Source: Cephalotrichum gorgonifer (taxonomy: Eukaryota; Ascomycota; Sordariomycetes; Microascales; Microascaceae). From it: a stretch of 64,000 nt of DNA. The translations under genes and the position numbers were made by a program. This document shows positions 11,530-22,075 of the stretch, in pieces (within the stretch, counting starts at the first letter, position 1; each line of letters opens with the position of its first letter). Location of the stretch: the NCBI GenBank assembly GCA_900312665.1, contig ONZQ02000003.1:2977728-3041727 (forward strand). Direction: 5' to 3'. The notes beneath the pieces were generated by a model that ran no database searches, was not told the origin of the DNA, and saw only the letters and a program-made list of their open reading frames with translations.

Positions 11530-14500
11530 ATGAAGTCGAAGAGGACTACGGCCGTGGCCGCCGCTCTTCTCGGCTACATTACCGGGGCTGCGGCCCTCAA
11601 TGTCAGCCATTCTATGTTCCCCTCCGCCCCCGTGCCCGATACCCCCAGGCATGGGTGCGCAGTTTCCTGTTCAGAGAGTGGACCCACCAGTTGCAGATGG
11701 GGTGTCGTCCACAGTCTCGGTGCCCTGGATCGCTGTGACAAGACCCAGCTCCTGGATGCCAACGTCAGGTTCCCGCTTGAAGATGAAGACGGGAGGACGG
11801 ACCTTCGGGCCTGTACCGCATCAGGCGACACCGACCAGAACGACTACGGTCCGCCCTGCGGCACAGGGGCTCCCCAACGGTCCACCAAAGCGGACGTCCA
11901 ACTTCTCTTCGGGGAGTCTTCTGGCGGAAACTCCACAGCTTCGGCGTCTCCATCGGATGTGGCGGAGGCCGCTAAAGAGCTGGCCAACAACCTTAAAGTC
12001 GATCCAACCTGCCAGGAAGTCACGAGGATTGCCAAAAAGGGTTCCGCCATCCTCGGCCTGTTTGTCGGTCACGAGGTCAGCAAATCGTCGGTAGTCCCTC
12101 TGATTGAGAAATTCATCAAGTACGTCGAGTCTACCGACTCTCTTCCCTTGGTCACTGCTGCGCAGATCTGTGGGCCCAAGGGCAAGAGATCGTCTCGACA
12201 CTCCTTCGGCATCATGGCCGACACCTCAGGCGATATCAAAGCCGTTCATCAGACGTTGGGGCAATGGCATGAGGCCAAATGTCTCGAAGGCCTCGAGACC
12301 GGCGAGACCTGGAAAGACCAGAAATTCAGCATCGTCTCGGCTACCGCGGTCACCATGGGTGGTCGCGTCGCCGCTTCTTCCTCCAACGACAGAACTGTGA
12401 CTGCCCGCTCCGCTGCGCCCGCGCATTGGGTACCTCGATCTCTTCTCGCCCCCAGGGCTGAGTGCAAGGCATATGAGGTCCAGGGAGGGGACGACTGCTA
12501 CACCATCGCCACGGAGAAGTGCCGCCTGAAGAATCTCGACGCCCTATACAAGTTCAACAAGAACGCGAAGAAGATGTGCAAGGAGGGAATCATTCCTGGA
12601 GACCACTTCTGCTGCAACGCTGGAACCATGCCTGACTTCAGCCCCAAGCCTAACAAGGATGGAACCTGCAAGTATGTCATGTCGGACCACGGTGATATCT
12701 GTGACACCCTCGCGAAGGAAGCCTGCGACATCACCCCCAAACAGTTCTATGAGTACAACGGCGGCGGCAAGAGTGATTTCTGCGATGCTATTCAGCCGCG
12801 TAAACCTTACTGCTGCTCCCCTGGAAAGAAGCCCGACCTCCGGCCCAAGAAGAACAAGGACGGGACTTGTCGGTCGTACACCATCAAGGACAAGTTCTGT
12901 GATGATATCAAGAATGAGTTCTTCCTCAAGGATGGCGATCTCGATAAGTTCAACAAGGGGAAGACGTGGGGATGGATGGGCTGCAAGAGGCTCATGCCTG
13001 GTCAGAAGATCTGCCTGAGCGATGGCGACCCGCCCATGCCCGCAGAAGATGCCAATGCGCAGTGTGGTCCTACGGTGGTCGGGACCCCGCGTCCGAGCAA
13101 GACCAAGTTTGCCGACCTAAACCAGTGCCCCCTGAACGCGTGCTGCAACACCTGGGGCCAGTGCGGTACGACAGAGGAGGTAAGTCAATCTTCAACGGAA
13201 TGGGTTTTACATTGCTGGTACCTCTTGCTAACAAATACAAGTTCTGCAAGGATACCACGATCGACAAGACCCCCGGAACTGCTAAGAACAACACGAACGG
13301 ATGCATTTCCAATTGTGGCACGGATATCGTGAACAACAAAAAGGGCCCGTCCTCCTTTTCCCGCGTAGCATACTTCGAGGCCTGGAATAAGAACCGGCCG
13401 TGTCTCCACATGGACGTCGACGAGATTTCCGACAAGACTTATACCCATGTTCACTTCTCCTTCGGAACTATCACTCCCACTTTCGAAATCAATGTTGACG
13501 ACATCCAGGAGCAGTTCGATAAACTGAAAAAGTGGTCCACGAAGGTCAAGAAGATCATATCCTTTGGTGGTTGGGCCTTCTCCACCGAACCCGAAACTAT
13601 CGACGTGTTCCGGAATGGTGTAAAGGAGGGCAATCGCGAGAAGTTTGCCTCGAACGTTGCGGCGTTCGTCAAGAAACATAACCTTGATGGTGTCGACTTC
13701 GATTGGGAGTATCCCGGGGCTGACGACATACCCGGAACATCGCCCGGATCACCTGAGGATGGTCCTAACTATGTCGCATTCCTAAAGCTAGTAAAATCCA
13801 AGCTAGGGAAGGACAAGTCGGTCTCGATTGCTGCACCGGCAAGCTACTGGTATCTTCGACACTTCCCGATTGACGACATTGCCAAGATTGTGGACTATAT
13901 CATTTACATGACGTATGATCTTCACGGTCAGTGGGATGTCGATAACGAATACGCCCAGGTACGAAAGCTCCGCCCCTCTTACCTCCTCATGCCTAATCCT
14001 ACTCCACTGCTAACTATTCATGTTCTCTCTCTAGCCCGGCTGCAAGTCTGGGAAGTGTCTCCGAAGCCACGTTAACAAGACGGAAACCGAGACCGCCCTC
14101 AGCATGGTGACAAAGGCCGGCGTGCCGTCCACCAAGCTCTTCATTGGAATCAGCAGCTTCGGCCGCAGCTTCAAGATGGCCAAAGCTGGCTGCACCGGAG
14201 CCAACTGCCAGTACACGGGCAAGAAGAACAAATCGCCAGCGAAGAAGGGAGTGTGTACAGGAGAGGCGGGATATCTTGCCGACGCCGAAATCAACCAGAT
14301 CATGCTAATCGGCGATAGCTTCGGTGGAGGAGAATACGAATGGTTCCACGACGATGACTCCGACTCCGATATGCTCGTATATGACGGTGTTGAGTGGGTA
14401 TCGTACATGGACTCGACCACCAAAGAAGGCCGTGTGGACTGGTACAAAGATCTTAATTTCGGAGGCGTGAGTGACTGGGCGGTGGATCTCGGTGCCGACC

Positions 14501-15705
14501 GAGCCGAGAAGGAGAGATCGGATGATGGCGGGGACGACATCGATATCGGCGACTTTAAGACCTGTGACTGGGACGCTGAGTATAAGTCCCTTGAAGACCT
14601 GGCAGGGAAATCGGAAGGGTTGGACCCAGTCTGTGCCTCCGTCCATACGCTACGCATCCTTTCCAAGATGCTTAAATCCTCGCTCGACGGGTATGATGAC
14701 GCTGCCAAGGGATACGATGGCAAGTTCGACACATACGCCGACTACATCAAAAAGACCCTCAACACCAGATTGGAAGAGTTCATGAGGGACAAGGGGATGA
14801 AGTACTTCACGTGCAAGGCCCACATCACCGAAACCAACCTGGACAAAGACGACGCCGAGGACCTCTCTTGCGAGGATGTGGACTCTAGACCTGGCATGTA
14901 CGAGAGTTGGACCTTCTGGTGGGAGTTCAAGGAGAAAGAGAAGAAAAAGTACGAAGACGAGCTTTGGGACTTTGGCATCGACCCAGAGTGGGTTGAATTC
15001 GGGGTCTATCGCGATGTATTCACCTGCGACCGTCAGTCCGGAGGCACGGGCATGTGCTGGGATACCACCCAGACGAACAACGGGTTCCCCAGGGGTAAGG
15101 ACAACATAGAGATATCTGACCCCAAGGATATCGTGGACAAAGCACGCAATAACTTTGACAACCTCGACGACGAGTTCTTCGCGACAGAGTGGGACATCTC
15201 CATGGATCAGTGGGACGGAAGCCCCGAGGACGCCGTGCAAGTCCTCAGCGCCCCGGTCTTCATGCTCTCCGACGCCATCATCAACATGAAGGAGGTGAAG
15301 GAAATGGGCGACAAGATCGATAAGGAGAACGAGAAGAACCTCATCCTTACTATCCTCTCTGGCGTCCTGTTCCTCATCCCCTTTGTCGGTGCAGCTGTTG
15401 GCAGCCTTGGAAGGGCGGGGGCGAATATTGCGCGCATGCTGAGTGCTATTGAGGCAGGTGGTGCTGCTGGTTTGAGCATCTACGAGATCATTGAGGACCC
15501 CGAGTCAGCACCGTTGGCCATCATGACCATGTTGCTGGGGGGTGCTGGGAGCCTCGGGGGCGCGAAGGGATACCGGGACCTGGCAAAGCCTCGCAAGGAC
15601 CTCAGCACAAATGGGGGCGCAGAGAAGATGGGACAGACGTGGAAGGAGCAGGATCCCCATATCCAGAAGATCATGAACAATTCATGCAGGAGTAAGACGA
15701 AATGA
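11530..15705 (+). CDS. Killer-toxin-like (subgroup C) chitinase: LysM x3, hevein-type domain, GH18
   Basis: Secreted endochitinase precursor of 1345 residues, similar in design to the alpha/beta subunit of Kluyveromyces zymocin and the subgroup C chitinases of filamentous fungi. Exons 11530-13179, 13242-13958 and 14035-15705; both introns (62 and 76 nt) are phase 0 with CTAAC branch points. Order: signal peptide (~1-22); Cys-containing N-terminal region; three LysM-like, Cys-bounded repeats at ~312-362, 380-430 and 447-495; a hevein-type chitin-binding domain (~511-552, NACCNTWGQCGTTEEFC); and a GH18 barrel (~577-936) with the catalytic DGVDFDWE motif, whose acid is Glu706. The ~400-residue C-terminus is acidic and ends in a hydrophobic segment near 1224-1245 (LILTILSGVLFLIPF) and further apolar stretches, a feature of this subgroup proposed to help membrane contact. 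The catalytic residues are intact. It is divergent from the secreted protein at 8494-9501. Confidence 0.92.
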
Positions 15706-16429
15706 GACCGCGGAGTTAGAATAGGGGGGAACATGGGTGTGGTTGGCTACGGCAAAGGAGGCAGCCTATGAGTAGAACAGATGTTTGGTTGAGAATACTG
15801 CAAGATCATAGATAAATTTCCTAACCTGAATCTCATCTACTACCATCACTTCATGTCCATCTTCATCTCTATTCTTGCGCCACAACGGCTACATCAAATT
15901 ATTAAATAGAGACCTTATCTGAGTACCCGTAACATGGCAGGTGATACAACCAAAATTGTCGAGCGAGTTTAGCCAACACGTTCCCCACATTCCGAAGAAA
16001 CATTTATCTGGCAAAACTAGATGGAGGATTTTGAGACAGCTGTCATTCAGGGGAGATAGATTGTCATCACATGAGATACGTCGGACTCCTTGCACAAAAC
16101 AAAAGTCAACAAAAGAAATACCCTACGTAATATTTGACAAATCGGCCGTACGCGTTCTTCGAGGTGCAGATTTGATTTGTTCGCTTGGGGTGAAAGGGGA
16201 GCTACTCCGGGTAAATGTCGCCTCTTTTACGTACTTGAGGCCAGTCGTGATGTCAATCTCCACTTGGCAGGGCCACTTCAGTAAGTTGATACGGGAAAGC
16301 TGAGTCATTGCTTCCAAAAAGTCACAAACTATTCGGCTTTGGGCTTGGCAGGTGGTCGGTCATTCATACCTCTCTCGCTCTCACCTCCAGTCCATCACAT
16401 ACCATCTCACACCAAACCCTACCGCAATT
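15706..16429. other. Intergenic region before GNAT gene
   Basis: 3' flank of the chitinase gene and promoter of the acetyltransferase gene. Pyrimidine-rich leader (ctctcgctctcacctcc) directly before the ATG. Nothing else recognised. Confidence 0.55.
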
Positions 16430-17185
16430 ATGGCCAACTCCAGTTCCGACGTCCGCGTCGAAGTGATCCAGCACGAGGACGACATTGCGCACGCCTTCGA
16501 TGCCGCTAGCAATACTTTCGGCCGCCAGACCCGCGATGCCATCTGGATGGCGATGAATCCGGGATGGGATACCCCCGAGGGAAGAACCAAGTGTGTGGCT
16601 CGCATGGTGACCCGCTGGCGCGACGCGACCAGGGATCGCGATGGCAATCTCAACACGACCTTCATCAAGGCCACGGTCCCAGACCCCCAGGACCCTACCC
16701 AACGCGCTGTGGCTGGGGTAGCGATATGGATGCAAACCTCGGCGGTTGAGGGTCGCGGCGTACCTCCTCCCGAGAACCTCATCAAGGATATGGGGATCGA
16801 GGAACTTTACCCCGATGACGAGGCGGAGCAGCGGTTTCTGGCCCAGGTGATGGGCTCGCTATGCAAGCAACGGTGGGAGGCGGCGAGGAAGGCTGCTTCT
16901 ACGCAGAGTCCTGCGATCATGGGGCTCGATATGTGTGTCGTAAACCCCGCGTTCCAGCGGAGGGGCGTTGCGGGGAAGTTGGTGGAGTGGGGCCTGAAGG
17001 AGGTGGAGAGGCGGGGTGGGATGGAGGCTGTTACTGAGGCGTCTTCCATGGGGCGGTCGGTGTATGCGCGACTTGGATTTCAGCAGGAGGGGCCGGAGAT
17101 TGTGTACCAGGTGGACGAGGAATTCGCGGGGAGGGATACACCGTCAAATATATTCATGCGGACGGGAACTATAGGGCGGGGGTAA
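16430..17185 (+). CDS. GNAT-family N-acetyltransferase
   Basis: Intronless, 251 residues. A fungal Gcn5-related acyltransferase using acetyl-CoA on an unknown amine. The acetyl-CoA pyrophosphate loop reads VVNPAFQRRGVAGKLVEWGL, equivalent to the family R/Q-x-x-G-x-G/A signature, and is followed by the final strand and helix ending in GRSVYARLGFQQEG. The N-terminal half is variable and holds the substrate-binding region. I start at the ATG at 16430; the frame extends upstream only from non-ATG codons. A second, divergent GNAT protein lies at 55346-55951. Many such fungal genes are linked to xenobiotic or polyamine acetylation; no evidence here selects one. Confidence 0.85.
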   Translation: MANSSSDVRVEVIQHEDDIAHAFDAASNTFGRQTRDAIWMAMNPGWDTPEGRTKCVARMVTRWRDATRDRDGNLNTTFIKATVPDPQDPTQRAVAGVAIWMQTSAVEGRGVPPPENLIKDMGIEELYPDDEAEQRFLAQVMGSLCKQRWEAARKAASTQSPAIMGLDMCVVNPAFQRRGVAGKLVEWGLKEVERRGGMEAVTEASSMGRSVYARLGFQQEGPEIVYQVDEEFAGRDTPSNIFMRTGTIGRG

Positions 17186-18123
17186 CTCTGGCGTGCATTT
17201 CGTTGACCATCATTTTAGATGAGGAAGGTAATTGGGGGCTGGGTATAAAGTTTGGAGGTAGAAATACGATATCCGAGTGCAATAGACTGCCTGTTCTGAG
17301 GCGGAGCTCCATTTATCGGCAGTATATTAATCGTGTGGGTGGACTGGTCCCGCTGCTCCGACATGTTCGTGTGTTCTATGTTGACAACACCAGGGATAGC
17401 CTGACCTATCTATGGGATGCACTAGGTATTATTATGGCATATCCAATCCCTCCCCGTGCTCTCCTTCGTGTTTTGCCGGATGGAACCTCATTGGGTCAGT
17501 GTCGGTGGAATGAGGAATCAAAGTGGCAAGGTCGTGGTCGGCAACTCCGGCCGAAGGTACGAAGGACCGCCAGGAACTCCGGCCGGCCGGATTTACAATG
17601 GAAGTTGGATGATCACATAATCCCTGTCCCTACCTGCTCGTATCGTTTTCTGATTAGCGCCTTTCTTATTATAGTCTGTTTAGCCGCGACTACTTGGGTA
17701 TTTGTAGCTCTGACTTCGCTTCGGTGCTGTATGTACACTGGTATCTGCTTTCACAACGGCTGTTTCCTACCCCCGTTTTGTCCTGTTTTATGCCCGTGCT
17801 AGGGTATGTTCAGTGGGGTACCCTTTTCTGTTTGTTGGCAATGCTGGTAATTTTGTCGGAATCCCGAGTTTAGTGGGGCTCGGCTGGTGAAGGCAGAGCT
17901 TGGAGATCGACCTCAGTCCTTGAAGAAATTGAATCATCGGTGACGGAGTGCCGAGTCGCCATCGAACAGGGCTTCGGGGTCTAATCGCAAGAGAACATAG
18001 TCCTAACACTGGCTATAGACAGAATATATATACTTGAGGATAGACTGGCTTCACGATCATCTACAATACACCTATCTCCTGACCTCTTCCATCATCAAAC
18101 CGCTCGATAATCCCGATACTGCC
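17186..18123. other. Intergenic region with one copy of a 25-nt repeat
   Basis: About 0.9 kb without a supported gene. A 199-codon open frame from 17203 starts at a non-ATG codon and shows no domain. It contains the first copy (17856-17880) of a 25-nt motif repeated beyond the next gene, and ends in the promoter of the oxidoreductase gene. Confidence 0.5.
17856..17880. repeat. 25-nt motif, copy 1
   Basis: Begins TCGGAATCCCGA, an imperfect dyad (TCGG/CCGA), and continues GTTTAGTGGGGCT. It matches the copy at 19548-19572 in 22 of 25 positions. The two copies bracket the saccharopine-dehydrogenase-like gene. Confidence 0.7.
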
Positions 18124-19116
18124 ATGGCGGCCTTCATGATCTACGGAGCTTACGGCTACACCGGCCGCATCGCCAGCGAATATGCAGCAACACTTGGACT
18201 GCAGGTCATCTTAGCCGGCAGGTCAGACAGAAAGATACGAGATCTCGCATCCAAGCTCGACACCAAATTCCTCGTGTTCGATGTAAACGACCCATTTATC
18301 CTCGACGCGGCACTCAAGGGCGTTCGGGTCTTCCTAAACTGCGCCGGCCCATTCATGCGAACCGCTAGTCCGCTTATGGCGGCCTGCATCAGGAACGGCG
18401 TCCACTACCTGGATATCGCGGCGGAGCTCGACAGTTATCGCCTGGCGGAGAAGCTGGACGCCGAAGCCAGTGAGAAGAACGTCATGCTTATGCCTGGATG
18501 CGGCGGGAGCGTTGCCATGCTGGGATGCTTGGCCGGGTATGCGGCCGAAGGAATCGAGAAGCCGGTCAGCATCGACGTTGCGCTCCTCGTCGCCGGCTCG
18601 ATGTCGCGGGGCTCCGCCGTCAGCGCGTCAGAAAATCTGACGGCCGAATGTCTCAAGCGAGTTGATGGGGAATTGATTGCGCAGGATACTACTGCTACGG
18701 ATAGTTTCGACTTCAACGACGGGAAGGGGAGCGTGTCGTGCTTCCCGGTGACGCTGCCGGACCTGATCACGATATGGAAGTCGACTGGGGCTTCGAACAT
18801 TCGGACATTTGTTCACGTGGCTGGAAACGCCTTCCCCTCGGGCGATCTGGATGCCTTGCCGGACGGCCCGACTGCGCAGGAGAGGGAAGCCAACCCGTAC
18901 CATGCGTCTGTCACGGTGGCTGGTGCGGACGGAACTGTCAAGCGTGCGGCTCTGCATACGGTGAACGGCTACACTTTCACGCCGCTAGCTTCAGTTCAGG
19001 CCGCAGAGCGGATCCTAGGTGGGGAGGTTGTCAGGGGGTTCCAGACGCCGGCGACCGTGTTCGGGAGCCGGTTCGTAAAGAGCGTCCGTGACACGGTACT
19101 TGAGACTCTGGAGTAG
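18124..19116 (+). CDS. Saccharopine dehydrogenase-like NAD(P)-binding oxidoreductase
   Basis: Intronless, 330 residues. The N-terminus is a Rossmann fold with the fingerprint MIYGAYGYTGRIASEYA (G-x-x-G-x-x-G), followed by ILAGRS at the cofactor-discriminating strand and FLNCAGPF at the next strand; this order is typical of the saccharopine dehydrogenase/trans-acting enoyl reductase superfamily. The C-terminal half carries the substrate domain and is specific to fungal members of unknown function. The start at 18124 has an excellent context (gccATGG). It is about half to two-thirds of the length of true lysine-pathway saccharopine reductases, so a role in lysine metabolism is unlikely; a small-molecule or lipid reductase is more plausible. 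It stands alone between two copies of a 25-nt motif. Confidence 0.82.
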   Translation: MAAFMIYGAYGYTGRIASEYAATLGLQVILAGRSDRKIRDLASKLDTKFLVFDVNDPFILDAALKGVRVFLNCAGPFMRTASPLMAACIRNGVHYLDIAAELDSYRLAEKLDAEASEKNVMLMPGCGGSVAMLGCLAGYAAEGIEKPVSIDVALLVAGSMSRGSAVSASENLTAECLKRVDGELIAQDTTATDSFDFNDGKGSVSCFPVTLPDLITIWKSTGASNIRTFVHVAGNAFPSGDLDALPDGPTAQEREANPYHASVTVAGADGTVKRAALHTVNGYTFTPLASVQAAERILGGEVVRGFQTPATVFGSRFVKSVRDTVLETLE

Positions 19117-19547
19117 TAAAGGCGTTAATCACAAATATTTCAAAATCTCCGGAGTACTCTGCATGGCTTTACTCCGCTCGCGTAACGGTCCTATAGTCAG
19201 AGCCTCTCCCAAACTGACCCTCAGTCTGTGCTAAATTTACTTTAACTATCCCCTTGCTCCGTGAGCATGGCCTTTTCCGGTCAGAACCTCGTATTTCTTA
19301 TTCCCTTGTGCTTCTTCCCCCCTTGGGCATCCTTAAGGGCGCTGGTATGTGCCAGGAATCGAATGCAGACCGCCTTGACGACCCGCTAAATTCTCTCGTG
19401 AGAATGAAGTCCTCTGGGCATTTATCAAATACTGCTTACGTGCAGCTTAACAGACCTGACTACCTCTAACTATCATTGTTGCTATTCGCTCGCGTGTACT
19501 GGCGTGTAAGAACCTGGGTCACTCTATCGTTTTGGGTGGGTGAAAAC

Positions 19548-19572
19548 TCGGAACCCCGAGTTCTGTGGGGCT
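19548..19572. repeat. 25-nt motif, copy 2
   Basis: Begins TCGGAACCCCGA with a preceding C and following G that extend the dyad to CTCGG/CCGAG, then continues GTTCTGTGGGGCT. It differs from copy 1 at three positions. A shorter, weaker relative (CCGGGTTAAGTGGGGCCGG) occurs near 35620. Confidence 0.7.
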
Positions 19573-20196
19573 GGATCTGCGTTCTTCCAAACAAAAGAGC
19601 TTGGGGGTCAATTCGCGGCGTTTTATGCGGATTGGTTTTGTATGCAAGGTACAATAGAGCTGGCGTACCGGATACTAAATATCCATCTTGTCAGTAGGAT
19701 ACTAAGCGTTAAGCGGGTATATGGTACAAGCCGCAATGACGTCCACTCAAGAGCTCCCTCAAACGTGAACGACAAGCAGAATTAGTACCATACCGGAGGT
19801 CAATTGTACACTGTCAATCATAGAACTAAGGTAAAGAAATATGTATAGTGACTTTTATCTCCGAGATGAGAAATACAGTTTTACTCACGAAGGTATCTCT
19901 CAGTGTTAGACTTGGTTACGAGCTAACAAAACTGAACAATCCTTGAAGGTGACAAATAAACGGCGAAAGTAGCCTCGTAAAGACCATGCTCGGTCGGCAT
20001 CGCCCCTCCTCCCCGGCTTTTGGCTTTTGTGTGACCGATAAGAAAGTGTGGTTCAAGTTCTCACCACGGTATTGGTAATCCTAATCCAGGGTCCAAAACT
20101 ACTTCATCCCCGCTCCTTTATGGGGCCAAGTACCCAGTCGCCGCCAGCCCGGAAGTCCGAAACTCTCGCACATCGTCCTCTCTGTAAAAGGCAACA

Positions 20197-20255
20197 TAGC
20201 ATAGCGCAGCTCAGCTCAGCACAGCTTAACACAACTCAGCTTAGCAGCCTAGCAC
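20197..20255. repeat. Short-period AGC-rich tract in the regulator leader
   Basis: Degenerate repeats of a 5-8 nt unit (CATAGC, AGCTCAGC, AGCACAGC, AGCTTAGC) ending about 50 nt before the ATG at 20306. Probably part of the promoter or 5' leader. Confidence 0.55.
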
Positions 20256-20305
20256 ACGTGACAGTCAGTTCTAACGCCCCCAAAAGGGCCCGCTGCCGCC
20301 ACGCA

Positions 20306-21898
20306 ATGGCCCCATCACACGAAGTACCGACCTGCAACCGCTGTTCCAAGGAGTTCACCCAGAGTGTGTGCCCCTGCGTACGCCTGCAGCAACCCCCTGT
20401 CCTGCCCGCGAACCACCGTTAACGTGCCGACTTTTCTAGAATCGTCCCTGGTAAGGCATCTGAAGCTATGTGCGGGGGGCGTGAGGGCCCCGCCCAGACA
20501 AAAGGCATGTCGCCAGTGTGCGGACACCAAGGTGCGATGCGACCTGCAGCGGCCGACGTGCGGCAGATGTGAAGCGAGGTCGCTCGACTGCAAATTCCCT
20601 GCACAACACATCCCCCCTACCCACGCGCAGGCGGATGAGGCAGCGACGGTTCAGCTGCACCACGAGGACCAGGGGATGCAGCTCGATGAAGACTTATTCC
20701 ACTCACCATCTGAGGAGGCGGATGGCTCGGTAGCCTGCTCAGCATCCTCCTTTGAAGGTCGCTCCTCTCGGTGCACGTCGGCCACGCTCCCTTCGACAGC
20801 GGGGACCGAGTATGGCGAACCCCCCAGCTACACACCACCGGAGGGGATTCCTCCGAAATTCGTGCTGTCCAATGAGAGGCGCCAGGTCCTTCTGGGTGCG
20901 GCGACAAAGACTACTGAATGGAGCATACTGGTGAAGCACACCATGCAGTTCGTCATCCGGGTGCTGAAGTCTTGGCCCAGGGCAATGGCAACGTACCACA
21001 CGGCGCAATTACCACCGGTGATACACCCGATACAGGTTCGGGACAACGTGCCTACGACGCTGGCCAATTGTTTTACACTTGCCAAGATGTGGGCCGAACA
21101 CACTGAGGGTAGTATGGAGCTAGTGCAGAACACTATTCTCCAGGAGGTTCATAGGATACTTGGCGAGGTAAGTGCCGACTTAGCGACCCGACATGTAGAG
21201 AATGAAGGAGGAACGCATATTGAGCTGTAGCTTTAGTATACCTGCTACCGCGAAGAGGATCTTCTTGCTGCCGCCCAGTCGCTTCTTATCATGACCATTA
21301 TGCTGTTGTTCGGCATGGGACCGGAACCAGCACTGCCTCATCCCCTCGACGCCCAACTGCTGATACAGATCTGGGACGTGAAGCAGCATCTTGCCGCAAC
21401 GGGCGTATTCCTACCTCAGGAGTCCACTCACACGTTGCCCGAGTGGAGACAATGGGCCATGGTGTCCGCCAAGCGCCGAACCATCTTGGCTTTTCATCAC
21501 GTCGAATGGGCATGGTCGCTTCAGCACGGATATCCCATTCTTTCCTGCTTCGAGCTGGCCCCTCTCCCCGCGCCCGCGGCGAAGCACCTATGGAGGGAGA
21601 CGGACGAGAGTAAATGGGAGCTGATGTACCTGGAGTGGCTCCGAAACTGGAAGGGGGGCTTTTACCAGATGATGGAGTTCTTCTACGTCGACGCTGTCGG
21701 CGACTTGACTCCCAGGACGGAGATGTGGCTTGCGGAGGCTGATGAGTACGGGATGATGCTAATGGCAGAAGGTAGACCACCCCCCCTCCCCCTCCCGTAT
21801 TACTCTATTGTCGGCCCTTCCTGCCCTTCTGCCCCTCCTGAGGTGCGCCCGTGCTAACCTAGAACTTCGCGGCAGTGAATGCCAATGGCATTGAGTGA
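20306..21898 (+). CDS. Transcription factor with C2HC zinc finger plus Zn2Cys6 cluster
   Basis: Nuclear DNA-binding regulator. Exons 20306-20363, 20440-21167, 21237-21771 and a small last exon. Removing the first, 76-nt intron joins CNRCSKEFTQ to KSSLVRHLKLC, giving a zinc finger of spacing C-x2-C-x12-H-x3-C. Seventeen residues on follows a fungal binuclear cluster: KACRQCADTKVRCDLQ and PTCGRCEARSLDC, all six cysteines present. The middle is acidic and Ser/Thr-rich; the rest is the helical effector part (QRAxxW-type segments, FFYVDAVGDL). The end is uncertain: an intron from 21772 to 21875 would finish at a TGA at 21898, while reading through stops at 21857. About 430 residues. Tandem C2H2 + Zn2Cys6 proteins are known in filamentous fungi; no target is known. 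The next gene, the lactonase, is convergent. Confidence 0.85.
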
Positions 21899-22075
21899 GC
21901 GTTCTATTGAAATTCGGGTCGTACTATCCTGATAATGAGGTATGGAGTTTGGAGTTTGGAGTGATTCATTAATGCAACTTCGCAATATAGATATATATTC
22001 CTTTGCTCTTGTCCGATGGTAACCATTTCTCCCACCTCTTGCGCTATGGGTCGACCTGAGCGCCGTATGAGCACA

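Larger units (their letters stand above)
19117..20305. other. Intergenic region before the zinc-finger regulator gene
   Basis: About 1.2 kb without a supported gene. Contains the second copy of the 25-nt motif (19548-19572) and, shortly before the regulator ATG, a short-period AGCTCAGC/AGCTTAG-like tract. Confidence 0.5.

Noticed and set aside
16123..16170. Minus-strand RRTRTADL-like peptide that often marks a mis-translated tRNA
   Set aside because: The DNA lacks a GTTCRANNC T-loop and cloverleaf pairing.
17203..17802. 199-codon open frame
   Set aside because: It begins at a non-ATG codon, has no domain and no splice partner, and its composition is unlike neighbouring genes.
20197..20255. 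Possible CRISPR-like or satellite array in the regulator leader
   Set aside because: Units are 5-8 nt and degenerate with no spacers; it is a short-period tract only.
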